NCBI GenBank assembly: GCA_016647705.1
Contig: CM028328.1
Span: 42,229,429-42,293,428 of the forward strand
Reading direction: 5' to 3'
Length of the DNA stretch: 64,000 nt
DNA from: Eucommia ulmoides
Lineage: Eukaryota > Streptophyta > Magnoliopsida > Garryales > Eucommiaceae
Shown: piece by piece, positions 47,046 to 56,972 of the stretch
Position numbering within the stretch: the stretch's first letter is position 1
Layout of the letters: every line of letters starts with the position of its first letter
Notes under the pieces: generated by a model
Databases searched by the model: none
What the model saw: the letters and a program-made list of their open reading frames with translations, nothing else
What the model was told of the DNA's origin: nothing
Made by a program: the position numbers and the translations under genes

Positions 47046-47211
47046 GTTCCCTCTATTGCTTTAGACCATCGTTTTCAACAGCAGCACCAGCATGATCAGC
47101 TTTTGGAGCATCCCTTCTTGAAGCAGTGGCAGCAGCCTTAGAGGGAGACAAAACCTTCTTCCGCTCAAGTAGCGTAAACTTAGCTCGGACAACATTTCCA
47201 TCAATTTGAGC
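47046..47211 (-). pseudogene. Captured SR45-like exon (end of RRM and linker)
   Basis: A minus-strand exon between acceptor AATACAG and donor CGTATGT. It encodes AQIDGNVVRAKFTL, the last strand of an RNPS1/SR45-type RRM, then a linker with SPSKAAATASRRDAPKADH and ENDGLKQ. A TAG stop follows at a place where CAG is likely. The splice phase fits the neighbouring exons. Confidence 0.85.
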
Positions 47212-47297
47212 CTGTATTAACACAATTTATACTTCTTACCACAAATAGAGCATCATCAAAGAACATAACTAAAGTGGCATATCTTAATTAACTATGC

Positions 47298-47378
47298 CCC
47301 ATCCATGTACTGTAGGGCCTTCTCAGCATCAGCTCTCATCTTGAACTCGACATATCCAAACCCTTTCGGAAGGTTAAC
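47298..47378 (-). pseudogene. Captured SR45-like exon (RRM, RNP1)
   Basis: A minus-strand exon after acceptor TTCTGCAG. It encodes VNLPKGFGYVEFKMRADAE, then KALQYMDG. GFGYVEF is the RNP1 motif, and the whole is close to plant SR45/RNPS1. The 81 bases keep the frame. The donor reads GC (GGGGCATAG) instead of GT, either a rare GC donor or a mutation. Confidence 0.85.
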
Positions 47379-47789
47379 CTGCAGAAAAGCAAAAAATTCA
47401 AGTTATTTTTTTACATAGCAAAATATATGAAACTTTCGATATGCCTTGTCACAAAAGAATGTCGATGCAGAGATATGAAGAGACAAGTGTAGACACGGTA
47501 TTTTTGACCGCCTCGCAAAAAATTATATTTTATTTTATAGTTACCTTTATTTTATTTTCCTATTTATTTTGTTTTGATTGTACCGTATTTGTGTGGTTTA
47601 ATACTGCTAAATTAAGTTTTATTAATCTCTTAAGTAAATTAAATATTAGTAATTGATTTATTTATTTTTATTTTGTTTTGTAGATTTTTCAAAATGGAAT
47701 AAAAACGCGTTAATTCGGAACAAAATGGACAAGAAACAGACAAGAACGAGAGAGGCCTGAATCGAACGGGGGTGGGGGGGTTGCATTAA

Positions 47790-47932
47790 GGTCGCACGTA
47801 CGTGCGACCAAGGACTGGTCGCACAGAGACCAGCTGCACTGGTCGCTGTGCGACTAGTGCTGCTGGCCGCATATGCGGCCAGCAAGGGGGGCCCTCCCTT
47901 TTTTTTTGGGTGCACCGAAATTCGGTGCACCC
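47790..47932. repeat. Block of perfect GC-rich palindromes in LTR B
   Basis: Three palindromes lie close together: 47790-47809 (GGTCGCACGT and its complement, 20 bases), 47862-47883 (arms GCTGGCCGCAT, 22 bases) and 47908-47932 (arms GGGTGCACCGAA around one base). Between them, GGTCGCACAG / CTGTGCGAC-type words also pair. They could form hairpins in U3. The 3' LTR has a shorter version. Confidence 0.8.
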
Positions 47933-47991
47933 ACCCCCTTTTTCTACTTTTTCCTTACCTTTTTTCGTGCGTCTTTTGGGCGAGTTTCAGG

Positions 47992-48019
47992 CCTTCATTC
48001 CTATAAATAGGAATGAAGG
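47992..48019 (+). promoter_or_regulatory. TATA box of LTR B inside a perfect inverted repeat
   Basis: TATAAATA (48002-48009) is the likely core promoter of the element. It sits in the centre of a 28-base inverted repeat with arms CCTTCATTCCTAT and ATAGGAATGAAGG. The 3' LTR copy (59693-59720) has one mismatch in the left arm. Confidence 0.75.
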
Positions 48020-48344
48020 CTCACAACACAAGGGGATGAGGGATTTTTGGGGAGAATTTTTTTGGAGAGGAATTTTTGTAAGGAAGAGGTGAAATCTGGA
48101 GAGAAATTTTGAAGAAAATAATATTATTTTCATTTTATTGTAATTTTGAAGAAGAAAAAAATCTCCAAGAAGGTGGTAAATTTTCATCTGTTGTAAATCT
48201 TACTCTTATTTTTAAATAAGTTGTTATTATACTAATCTTTTTTTTTTTTTTTGTAAATTAGATTTTTTTTTCTTCTTCCTTTATTATTTATTTATTTATT
48301 ACTTTTTATTTTTATTTTTTTTTTTTTATTTTTTTTGAGTAAGT

Positions 48345-49190
48345 AAAACGAGGCGGAAAATTCCCAACCTTCAATTTGAACGGTTTAAATTTAGAAGGGA
48401 ATTACTCCCCTCGATGCGTGTGTGCTGGTGTTTTATTTGTATTAAATATAATGTGCTAACAATACGAGGTGAAAAATTCCCAACCTTCAATTTGAACGGT
48501 TTAAATTTAGAAGAGAATTACTCCCCTCGATGCGTGTGTGCGGGTGTTTTATTTAATTTGTATTAAATATAATGTGCTAACAATACGAGGTAAAAAATTC
48601 CCAACCTTCAATTTGAACGGTTTAAATTTAGAAGGGAATTACTCCCCTCGATGCGTGTGTGCGGGTGTTTTATTTAATTTGTATTAAATATAATGTGCTA
48701 ACGATACGAGGTGGAAAATTTCCAACCTTCCATTTGAACGGTTTAAATTTAGAAGGGAAATTATTCCCCTCAATGTGTGCGTGCGTGTGGGTGCGTGCGT
48801 TTTCTTTAACTCGTATTAAATATAATGTGCTAACAATACGAGGTGGAAAATTCCCAACCTTCCATTTGAACGGTTTAAATTTAGAAGGGAATTACTCCCC
48901 TCGATGTGTGCGTGCGTGTGTGAGCGTGTGTTTCTTTAACTCGTATTAAATATAATGTGCTAACAATATGAGGTGGAAAATTCCCAACCTTCCATTTGAA
49001 CGGTTTAAATTTAGAAGGGAATTATTTCCCTCAATGTGTGAGTGTGTGCGTGCGTGTGTTTCTTTAACTTGTGTTAAATATAATGTGTTAATAAGATGAG
49101 GTGGAAAATTCCCAGCCTTCCATCAGAACGGTCTAGGTTTAGAAGGGAAATCACTTCCCTCAATGTGTGTGTATGTGTATATGTGTATAT
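48345..49190 (+). repeat. Tandem array in 5' LTR B, seven copies of ~115-135 bases
   Basis: Each unit has ACGAGGTGGAAAATTCCC, TTTGAACGGTTTAAATTTAG, a TCCCCTCGATGTGTG-type word and GTATTAAATATAATGTGC. Units start near 48345, 48461, 48581, 48702, 48833, 48964 and 49092. The first three and the later four form two sequence subtypes. The 3' LTR has six. Confidence 0.9.
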
Positions 49191-49608
49191 GAGGAGGATT
49201 TCAAAATAAAATAAAAACATTCGGATTTAAATTCTAATTGGACTTAATCGGATAAGGTACCGTCTTTGGACGGGCGTCTTGGGGTGCTTGACACATTCCC
49301 CGAACGTAACTGACCCCCGAACTCTTTAAACGAATCTCTGGTCAGACCATGTTATTTTTGGAGTCAAATTTTACTTAAGCCATTTTTTTAAATTATTTTC
49401 AAAAAAGAAAAATATGGTGACCTAACACATCATTTAAACCCAATGCTAGGTGGCGACTCCTTTTTCTAAAACAGACTTAAGTATATTTTAATGAGAAAAT
49501 CGACGTTTTTAAAAACCCTTCTCATTTTACCAGCGCCAAGCATATATAATATATATATATATATATCTATTTTTTTTATTTTCTCTGGAAAATCGGGGCG
49601 CGTTCAGC

Positions 49609-49626
49609 TAGCGACTCCGCTGGGGA
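49609..49626 (+). other. Primer binding site of element B (Arg tRNA type)
   Basis: TAGCGACTCCGCTGGGGA lies two bases after the 5' LTR. It differs at two places from TGGCGACTCCACTGGGGA, the site complementary to plant tRNA-Arg used by Tat/Ogre elements. Confidence 0.85.
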
Positions 49627-50274
49627 TCGGCTGAGGGTCGAGCCCAATATGTCTGAATAAGTCCAAGCTAATCTAAAGTCCGAATGTTAAATTTTATTTT
49701 ATTTTTTCCCTCAATTCAGTAAATAAGTTGTGATTTTTTTTTATATCATTTATTTTTATTTTTTATATATTTTTTTTCCTTATTTCCTCTCAGGCCTTTG
49801 TATCGTTGTAAATCCTCTGACAAAAGCAAAACTGTCTTGTATCCATATTATCCCCTCAGGATTCTATAATACAAGACGAGAAAAGGGATTTTTTGCACTT
49901 GATGGATTTATGACGTCTTGGGAAGTCCTAAAAAAAAAAAAAAAAAAAAAAAAAAGGAGCACACCAAACAAGTTCAAAGTTTTCAATATCGGTAGGAAAC
50001 GACAAAAAAAAAAAACAAAAAAAAAAAAAAAAAAAAAAAAGATTTTTCATGTACCATCATTTGTTTTAATTAGTCGTTACCGAAATTGAAATCTTCGAAC
50101 TAGAATGGGCTTTAAGGCTACCTAAGACCCACGTGAACTAAAAAAATAATTTTTTTTTTTGTAGGTGAAAAAGAAAAGGACAAGACAAAGAAAATTGGTC
50201 CCAGAAAAGCAAATCCAGTTCCCCCCTTTCGAAGTCCGATCTTTACACGCAGTCGAGCACGGACTCATTCCAGG
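49627..50274 (+). other. Leader of element B
   Basis: Untranslated region before gag, with A tracts at 49931-49955 and 50005-50040. The sequences AATATGTCTGAATAAGTCC and GGTCCCAGAAAAGC are shared with the remnant at 10244-11050. No upstream ORF of note. Confidence 0.6.
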
Positions 50275-51837
50275 ATGACATCAGAAAGCAATCCCGAATC
50301 TCTCCGAACGACCCAGATAGCTCAGATGCAGGAAACTATTGACAGGTTGATGGAAAGGATCAACGAACTTAGCCGACCTCAGGAGGTGCCTATTCCTTCG
50401 TCCAACGGGACTCCTGTAACTGAATCCCCAAATAGAAACCCTGCAAGTATTGGGATGGAGAACTCAGGGCCGAATCCGAACCACGTCGGCCCGAACTTTG
50501 CAGTACCGATCTACTATGGACCTCAGATGGGCCCTCATCCTTTCGCCTATGGAGCTCCGACATATCCCATCCAGGGGTATGTCTATCAGGCCTCGCCAGA
50601 GGGCTCGGCCCCCGCCGCCCCGCAGATCCTCATTCACCCGGAGAGGGTCGTTGCTCCACCAAACAATTCAAATGATAGCCAACCGGCCCCGGCCATTGAA
50701 ACTGAAAACAAAGAAAAGAATGGCCCTCCACCAGCTTGGCTTCTGAAAATGGAGAAATTGGAGAAAACTATGGAAGAATGGCAAAAGGAGAAGCCGTCCA
50801 GGAAAGCGACGTACAAGGAGTTGTCAGCACTACCCGGGATTGTGTACCCGAAAAATTTCGTGGTTCCAGAGTTCACAAAATATGATGGCACTGGCCCTCC
50901 AGAATGGCATGTCAGCATTTACAAAGAGGAGTTCGGAATTCATGCTCGGAACGAAGACCTTTGCCTAAAGATGTTTCGGAGATCGTTGAAAGGACCGGCT
51001 CTCAACTGGTACATGACCCTGGAGCTATCACAGATTAAAACATTTGAAGATCTGGTAGAGGCCTTCTGTGAGCAATATGTTTACAATAGGGATGCCGCGC
51101 CAGACCGCAATACCCTCTACCAGATACTGAAAAATAAAGACGAAAGTTTCCGGAGGTATACTGCTCGTTGGAGGGAAGAGGCTGCCAAAGTTGTCCCTAA
51201 GCTGAGCGAGGAGGCTCAGTTAGAGATATTCAAGTCAATTCAGTCACCCTCGTTCTATCGAGATCTCTTGAGCATAGCAGTGGTTTCTTTCGGCGATGCG
51301 ATCAAACAGGCCGAGGTGACGGAAGAAGGAATAAGGAGCGGAAAAATTGAAGGGGCCCAATCCAATCTGACGAAAAGGTCAGCCCCGCCAAAGACGAAAG
51401 AAAATGAAGTAGCTATTGTCGTTTCCCCTCTGCAAACCCATTACCAGAACTACCCCCAAGCTTCCTGTCCCCAGAACTACCCGAACCAGAACAACCAATA
51501 TCACAACTACCCTCCTCAAAATCGCCAAAACCAAAATTATCCTCAAAACCAACCCTATTCCCAAAGCCGCCCCCGCTATTACCAAAATGTACTTCCCCCT
51601 TATCAAAACCACATTCCCCAATATTACCCTCAAGCCTACCCAACACCCTCTTACCATACCTATCAACCACGCCCGAACACCCCATCTCAAATTCCTAACC
51701 GCACTCCAAGGTCAAGAACCCAATACCACCAAGACCTTCTACCTCATGCTACTGGGGGAAATTTCCAGAACGACAACAGAGAGCTACAAGACCTTCCGGT
51801 CTCGATCACCGAGTTGTACCGGAATTGTTTGAAGTAG
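50275..51837 (+). CDS. gag: Gag of gypsy element B
   Basis: 520 codons, MTSESNPES to YRNCLK. Residues 1-60 are polar with a short coiled-coil-like part (IAQMQETIDRLMERINEL). A Pro/Gly/Tyr-rich linker follows (residues 60-150). The retrotransposon Gag core is at about residues 205-350 (FVVPEFTKYDGTGPPEWH ... LKGPALNWYMTL ... FRRYTARWREEA). The part from about 390 to 490 is a repetitive QNYPQ-rich, basic, low-complexity region likely to bind RNA. The zinc-binding motif is not in this frame: it lies just beyond the TAG at 51835, in the same frame. The start is the Met shared with element A (41359) and followed by the same SRPQEV region. Gag would form the virus-like particle in the cytoplasm. 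Confidence 0.9.
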   Translation: MTSESNPESLRTTQIAQMQETIDRLMERINELSRPQEVPIPSSNGTPVTESPNRNPASIGMENSGPNPNHVGPNFAVPIYYGPQMGPHPFAYGAPTYPIQGYVYQASPEGSAPAAPQILIHPERVVAPPNNSNDSQPAPAIETENKEKNGPPPAWLLKMEKLEKTMEEWQKEKPSRKATYKELSALPGIVYPKNFVVPEFTKYDGTGPPEWHVSIYKEEFGIHARNEDLCLKMFRRSLKGPALNWYMTLELSQIKTFEDLVEAFCEQYVYNRDAAPDRNTLYQILKNKDESFRRYTARWREEAAKVVPKLSEEAQLEIFKSIQSPSFYRDLLSIAVVSFGDAIKQAEVTEEGIRSGKIEGAQSNLTKRSAPPKTKENEVAIVVSPLQTHYQNYPQASCPQNYPNQNNQYHNYPPQNRQNQNYPQNQPYSQSRPRYYQNVLPPYQNHIPQYYPQAYPTPSYHTYQPRPNTPSQIPNRTPRSRTQYHQDLLPHATGGNFQNDNRELQDLPVSITELYRNCLK

Positions 51838-51840
51838 GGG

Positions 51841-53678
51841 ATGCTGACGCCCCTTCCATTCTACGAAGTTAAACTTGGGAGTAAAGCAGATTCTTCAAAT
51901 GCTTTCTGTGAATACCACTCGGGAACCAGAGGACATGCGACTGAGCAATGCTTTCAGCTAAAAGACAAAATCAGGGAGTTTATACGGACCGGAGCCATCA
52001 CGTTTCCTAAAAAACCTGAGGCCGGTACGCCAAATTGTCAGCAAAATCCGTTGCCTGAACACGCCTCCTCAGGAAGTGGCATCAATTTAATTTTCACAGA
52101 GGAGGTCGAAGAAGAAGTTGATGTGATCGATATCGGTGGTGTTTATTTACACCTGGAGGTTCTCTACAGAGGGTTCGAATTACATCTAGAAAGGGTAGCC
52201 CAAAAACTGGAGAAATCTCTAGTTTTGTCTTTCCCAATCCAAAAGATGGTGGGAAATCTCAATAAGGTTCCATGGAATTATGAGATCGTCGCTAAAACAG
52301 GAGAAGGAGAAGAATTGCCAATCTCAGTAGGAGAAACCAGTGGAATCACTCGGTCTGGAAGGGTGTATACGCCACAAGATTTGATCAGGATTCCTGTGAG
52401 GGAACCAAGAGGGGCCCTGAAAAAGTCGGTGTCAGAACCGGAGGCTCACGACTTCCTAAAGGCAATGAAGAATTCAGAATACAAGATAGTGGAGCAACTC
52501 AGCAAAGCACCGGCGCAAATCTCGATGCTCTCACTACTCCTATCCTCAGAAGTACACAGACAGGCACTACTGAAGGTCCTAAATGAAGCCCACTTTCCTA
52601 GCACGATCTCTCCGGAGAAGTTTGTCACTCTGGTCGAGCAGGTCCTAGGATCTAACACCATCACTTTCACAGATGACGAGATGGACGATGATGGAACAGG
52701 TCACAACAAGCCTTTGAATATCACGGTCGAAAGCCATGGAATGTTCATAGCTCGGGTGCTGATTGACAATGGATCGGTACTAAATATCTGTCCTTTGTCG
52801 ACCCTGGAAGAAATGGGGATAGATCTATCACAGGTTCGATCGTCTAAGATGGTTATCCGAGCATTCGATGGGGCTAAGAGAGATAGCGTTGGAGAGATTG
52901 ACCTGCCAATTGAAATTGGTCCAATACAGTTCAATGCGAAGTTCCAAGTGCTCGACATACCTGCTTCGTACAACCTGTTGTTGGGGAGGCCATGGATCCA
53001 TAACGCTGGGGCAGTGCCTTCATCTCTACATCAGAAGATCAAGTTTATCATTAATGACACACTGTACGTGATCAGGGCTGATTCAGATATCATACCTTTC
53101 CATCAAGCGATAAGTCGGCAGGTCCCGTTAACAGATGACGGAAAGGAGAAGGAGAAGATTGAAGCCTCCTATCACGTGTTCGACATCGCGAATGCTACCT
53201 TTGTGAAGGAAGGAGGACACGAGATGACACCATCACTGTCTAACACTGTGGCCTTCGTTGCTAAAGAAATGAAGTCTCGGGGTTGCATTCCCAGGAAAGG
53301 TTTGGGCAAGAATCTAGACGGAATTACAGAACCGATAAAAGTCAAGGAGAATAGGGGGAGATTCGGATTGGGATACGAGCCGACAAAAGCAGACAGGGCG
53401 AAGTTCTTCCGGAAAAAGAGGGATGGATCCCCAGACAACCAGCCAATGAAAATTCCGCATATCCGGGTCACTTTCCCCTATCCAACAGAAACCATCAACA
53501 AAGGGAAGGAGACCACAGGATTCAAGTTGCACCCTGAGAGAGTAATGATCAAGGAAGCTGTGAATGTAATCATGAGAGACGAGGCAGGGCCAAGTCATGG
53601 GTCTGGTATTCGAACCAAGGGAAAAGAAAAGCTGCAGAATTGGGATTCTTGTTCTCTCCCAATTCGCCAGGCGTTTCG
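51841..53678 (+). CDS. pro: Zinc motif, aspartic protease and G-patch part of Gag-Pol, element B
   Basis: In the same frame as gag, separated only by TAG and one codon. Residues 23-37 carry C-X2-H-X5-H-X4-C (CEYHSGTRGHATEQC), the Tat-type variant of the zinc knuckle. The retroviral-type aspartic protease spans about 300-400, with active site VLIDNGS (308-310; DNG in place of D-S/T-G) and LLGRPW near its end. A G-patch-like segment lies at about 474-513 (RKGLGKNLDG ... GRFGLGYEP). The frame stays open to a TAA at 53680. A GT donor at 53679 would remove that stop, so I end the exon at 53678. The Met at 51841 is only the first after the TAG; the true product is probably a Gag-Pro fusion. Confidence 0.85.
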
Positions 53679-53832
53679 GTAAACTTAGGGAGATTTTCTG
53701 TTGGTCATCCCTCCATCCACCTTACCTTCTAGATGGAAAGGGATTTTGCTTTGTAATGGTTTTTTATATTTAATGAATGCAATTCTGTTTTATCCGACAT
53801 ATGGTTTAAATGTTTAAATTTTATGCTTTCAG
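53679..53832 (+). other. Predicted intron between protease and RT regions of element B
   Basis: Donor CG|GTAAAC at 53679 and acceptor TTATGCTTTCAG ending at 53832 enclose 154 AT-rich bases. Removing them joins the protease frame (frame of 51841) to the RT frame (frame of 53834) with no stop and no phase change. Pea Ogre elements are known to have a partly spliced intron at this position between gag-pro and RT. Element A keeps the acceptor region but has a broken donor. Confidence 0.75.
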
Positions 53833-54517
53833 GATGTCTAAAACACCAGTGTATAATGCATGCGATATAACTGAGCCAGAGTGCGATAAGTATGATTTCA
53901 ATGCAGAACCAGACCATAACCCGATGGGAGTGGAAACAGAAGATGACTCTTGCCAGCCAGACGATGGTGAGATCCGAAAAGCTTTCACGGAGTTCGAGAA
54001 CAAGCCGATTCCCAGTAACGATGAGACCGAGTTGATAAACTTGGGGACCTCGGAAGAGTTGAAGGAAGTAAAGATTGGATCAGCCCTCATGACTCTGGAA
54101 AAGAAAGAGTTGACAACGCTCTTAATTTCCTACCAAGATATCTTTGCCTGGTCCTACGATGACATGGTAGGACTGGACAAGAGTATCGTGGCCCATAAGC
54201 TGCCGCTAAAGCCGGGGAGTGTACCAGTCAAACAAAAGTTAAGGAAGCTGAGGCCCGCTGTCAGCCTCGAGGTCAAGGAGGAGATCGTGAAGCAATTCAA
54301 TGCCCGAATTATTGAAGTCTGTAACTACAGTGAATGGCTCTCAAATGTCGTTCCCGTGCCAAAGTCCTCGGGAAAAATCAGAGTCTGCGTGGACTATCGT
54401 GATCTCAACCGGGCAAGTCCAAAAGATGATTTTCCACTTCCAAACATTCACATCATCATCAACAATACTGCGGGGGTGAAAGCTCTATTCTTTCGCCGAT
54501 GGATTCTCTGGCTATAA
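53833..54517 (+). pseudogene. pol: Reverse transcriptase, first part, element B
   Basis: After the acceptor the frame starts MSKTPVYNACDI and passes through an acidic N-terminal extension into RT. It has the FAWSYDDM segment, LRPAVSLEVKEEIVKQF, and the RT motif VCVDYRDLNRASPKDDFPLP. Just after INNTAG a one-base shift (near 54475-54490) moves the reading frame, and this frame ends at a TAA (54515). The DGFSGYNQ motif continues in another frame. RT copies the element RNA into DNA. Confidence 0.9.
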
Positions 54518-54527
54518 TCAGATTCTG

Positions 54528-55040
54528 ATGGATGAGAAAGATCGAGAAAAGACAGCCTTCACTACACCATGGGGAGTCTTTTGCTATAGGGCGATGCCTT
54601 TCGGTCTCAAAAACGCCGGGGCAGCATACCAAAGAGCAATTACGACCCTCTTTCATGATATGATGCACAAGGAGATGGAGGTATATGTAGATGACATGAT
54701 CGTTAAATCACAGGAGAACGAGGATCATCTCTGCCATTTGAAAAAGATGTTCGACAGACTTCGAAAGTACCAGCTTAAGCTCAATCCAGCAAAATACGCG
54801 TTTGGGGTGGCTTCCAGAAAACTTCTTGGTTTCATGGTAAATCGCCATGGAATCGAGATTGATCCTGCAAAGACGAAGGCCATTCGTGAGATGCCGCCAC
54901 CGAGAAATGAGAAAGAGATTCGAGGTTTTCTGGGGCGATTAAATTTCATAGCCCGATTCATCTTCCAACTCACTGCCACTTGTAAGCCAATCTTCAAGCT
55001 ACTTCGAAAAGAAAGTGACGGGCGATGGAATGCAGATTGA
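54528..55040 (+). pseudogene. pol: Reverse transcriptase, second part, element B
   Basis: This continues RT after the frameshift, with TPWGVFCYRAMPFGLKNA, the catalytic box VYVDDMIV (residues 52-59) and thumb sequence to FKLLRK. It ends in TGA (55038) after GRWNAD. The sequence resumes in the same frame with IKVYLTNPPVL. The spacing is shorter than the usual Tat sequence, so a small in-frame deletion may have created the stop. Confidence 0.9.
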
Positions 55041-55073
55041 ATTAAAGTCTATCTAACGAACCCTCCCGTTCTA

Positions 55074-56342
55074 GTGTCGTCTCGGGAGAAGGTTCCGTTA
55101 TTACTATATTTGTCAGTTCTTGACTCCTCCATGGGAGCTATTCTTGGGCAACTCGATAAATCTGGAAAGAAGGAGCAAGCCATCTACTACCTCAGCAAGC
55201 GCTTCACGAAGTATGAGGAAAATTATACCTTGCTGGAGAGGACCTGTTGTGCATTAGCTTGGTCTGCTCAAAGACTGCGCCATTATATGCTCCCATTGAC
55301 TACCTACTTGATAGCCAGGATGGATCCCTTAAAATACATCTTCGAGAAGCCGATTCTGTCAGGAAAAGATGCAAAATGGCAGATGCTGCTGACGGAGTTC
55401 GATATCATCTACAAGACCCAAAAGTCAGTGAAGGGTCAGGCGATAGCGGATCAGTTGGCTAGTTGTCCAGCTCAAATGGATAACCAGCCTCTTGAGACGC
55501 TATTCCCTGACGAGTCGATTCATGCGGTGGATGAAGAAAATGAGGAAACAGTTTGGAAAATGTATTTTGATGGAGCAGTGAACTCTCGAGGGGCTGGAAT
55601 CGGAGCCGTTCTGGTTTCTCCAGGCAAACAGCATTATCCAGTGGCTTCCAAGTTGAAGTTCCAAAGCACAAATAATCGAGCTGAGTACGAAGCCTGTATT
55701 CTGGGACTCCAGCTGGCTGTCGATATGAAAATCAAAGAATTGCTAGTGTTTGGAGATTCTGAGCTGATAATCAATCAGGTGACGGATAAATATGCCATGA
55801 GAGATCCGACCTTGATAGCCTATAACAATCACCTCCTGGAGTTGTGCGAGCAATTTACAATGATAGAATTTGAGAGCATACCGAGGCTAAAAAATGACTT
55901 CCCCGATGCCTTAGCTACCTTGGCATCTATGATATCTATCACTCGAGAGGATGCTGATATCATTCCGGTGGTAATTCGAGTTCAACGCCGACCAGCCCAC
56001 TGTTGCCAGCTTGAATCTGAGCCAGCCAAAGACCCGTGGTACCATGACATAAAGAAATTTTTGAAAAATCAGGAGTATCCGGAAGGGGCATCAAGTGTTG
56101 ATCGGAAAACCCTCCGGAGGTTAGCAGGCCAATTCTTCCTAAGCGGGGAGACACTGTACAAATGCTCCCCTAACATGGGCCTGTTGAGATGTGTTGGAGT
56201 CGAAGTGGCCATCCAGTTGATGAAAGAGATCCATGGTGGCATATGTGGACCTCACATGAGCGGCTTCATGCTTGCCAAGAAGATCCTGAGGACCGGTCAT
56301 TTTTTGCTAACGATGAAAAGCGACTGCGTGCAGTTTGTATGA
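55074..56342 (+). pseudogene. pol: RNase H, archaeal-type RNase H and integrase zinc domain, element B
   Basis: 422 open codons in the same frame as the second RT part. The first RNase H (about residues 1-130) includes SSMGAILGQLDKSG, YYLSKRFTKYEENY and the segment to QAIADQLA. The second, archaeal-type RNase H (about 160-290) has YFDGAVNSRG, NNRAEYEACILGL and GDSELI with the expected D, E and D. Dual RNase H is a mark of the Tat lineage. The integrase zinc-binding region begins near residue 320 (EIHGGICGPHMSG). The frame ends in TGA at 56340, between CVQFV and KCHKC, where a CGA (Arg) codon is likely. Confidence 0.92.
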
Positions 56343-56972
56343 AAATGCCATAAGTGTCAGATTCATGGTGATCAAATCCATGTCCCACCCTCGCACCTTC
56401 ATTGCTTGGCGGCCCCATGGCCCTTCTCACTGTGGGGTATGGACGTTATTGGGGAAGTTACCCCTAAGGCGCCGAGTGGTCATCGCTTTATCCTGGTGGC
56501 AATTGATTATTTTTCCAAGTGGGTAGAAGCTGTTTCCTTAACCCGAGTGACTCAAAAAGTAGTAACTCGATTCATCAAAGAAAATATTGTGTCAAGATAC
56601 GGTTTTCCGCAAACATTAATAACCGACAATGCTAAAAACCTGAAGGGTTCAGAAATACAGAAAATATGTCAGCAGTTCAAGATCAAGCACAAAAACTCAG
56701 CGCCTTACCGTCCAAAAATGAATGGAGCAGTGGAAGCCGCCAACAAAAATATAAAGAAAATTCTCTGGAAGATGATTGACAATTATAAAGAGTGGGATGA
56801 TATGCTGCCATATGCTTTGATGGCTTACCGGACATCGGTTCGGACCTCGACAAGAGCAACCCCTTATTCTTTGGTCTATGGCACAGAAGCGGTGATACCG
56901 GCCGAGGTGGAAATTCCATCTCTACGAGTGCTCATAGAGGCCGAGCTTGATGAAACTGAATGGGTACAATAA
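56343..56972 (+). pseudogene. pol: Integrase core, element B
   Basis: Same frame as the preceding part. It starts KCHKCQIHGD (the last two zinc-binding Cys), then the DDE core: D in WGMDVIGEV (56442), D in LITDNAKN (56625) and E in AVEAANKN (56733), the last two spaced D-35-E. The core inserts the element DNA into the host chromosome. It ends in TAA (56970) after ETEWVQ, a point change or small lesion, since reading continues in frame. Confidence 0.92.

Larger units (their letters stand above)
47488..49606 (+). repeat. 5' LTR of gypsy element B
   Basis: TGTAGACACGG to GGGCGCGTTCA, 2119 bases. It contains a block of GC-rich palindromes (47790-47932), a TATA box inside an inverted repeat (47992-48019), long T tracts, a seven-copy tandem array (48345-49190) and a (TA)n tract (49541-49566). 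Confidence 0.95.

Noticed and set aside
47658..47930. Ala/Ser/Thr-rich open frame on the minus strand
   Set aside because: It lies in the palindrome block of the LTR and changes completely in the 3' LTR.
48659..48949. Open frame with a repeated peptide (and an identical one at 60260-60550)
   Set aside because: It is a translation of the LTR tandem array. The peptide repeats because the DNA does, and it occurs in both LTRs.
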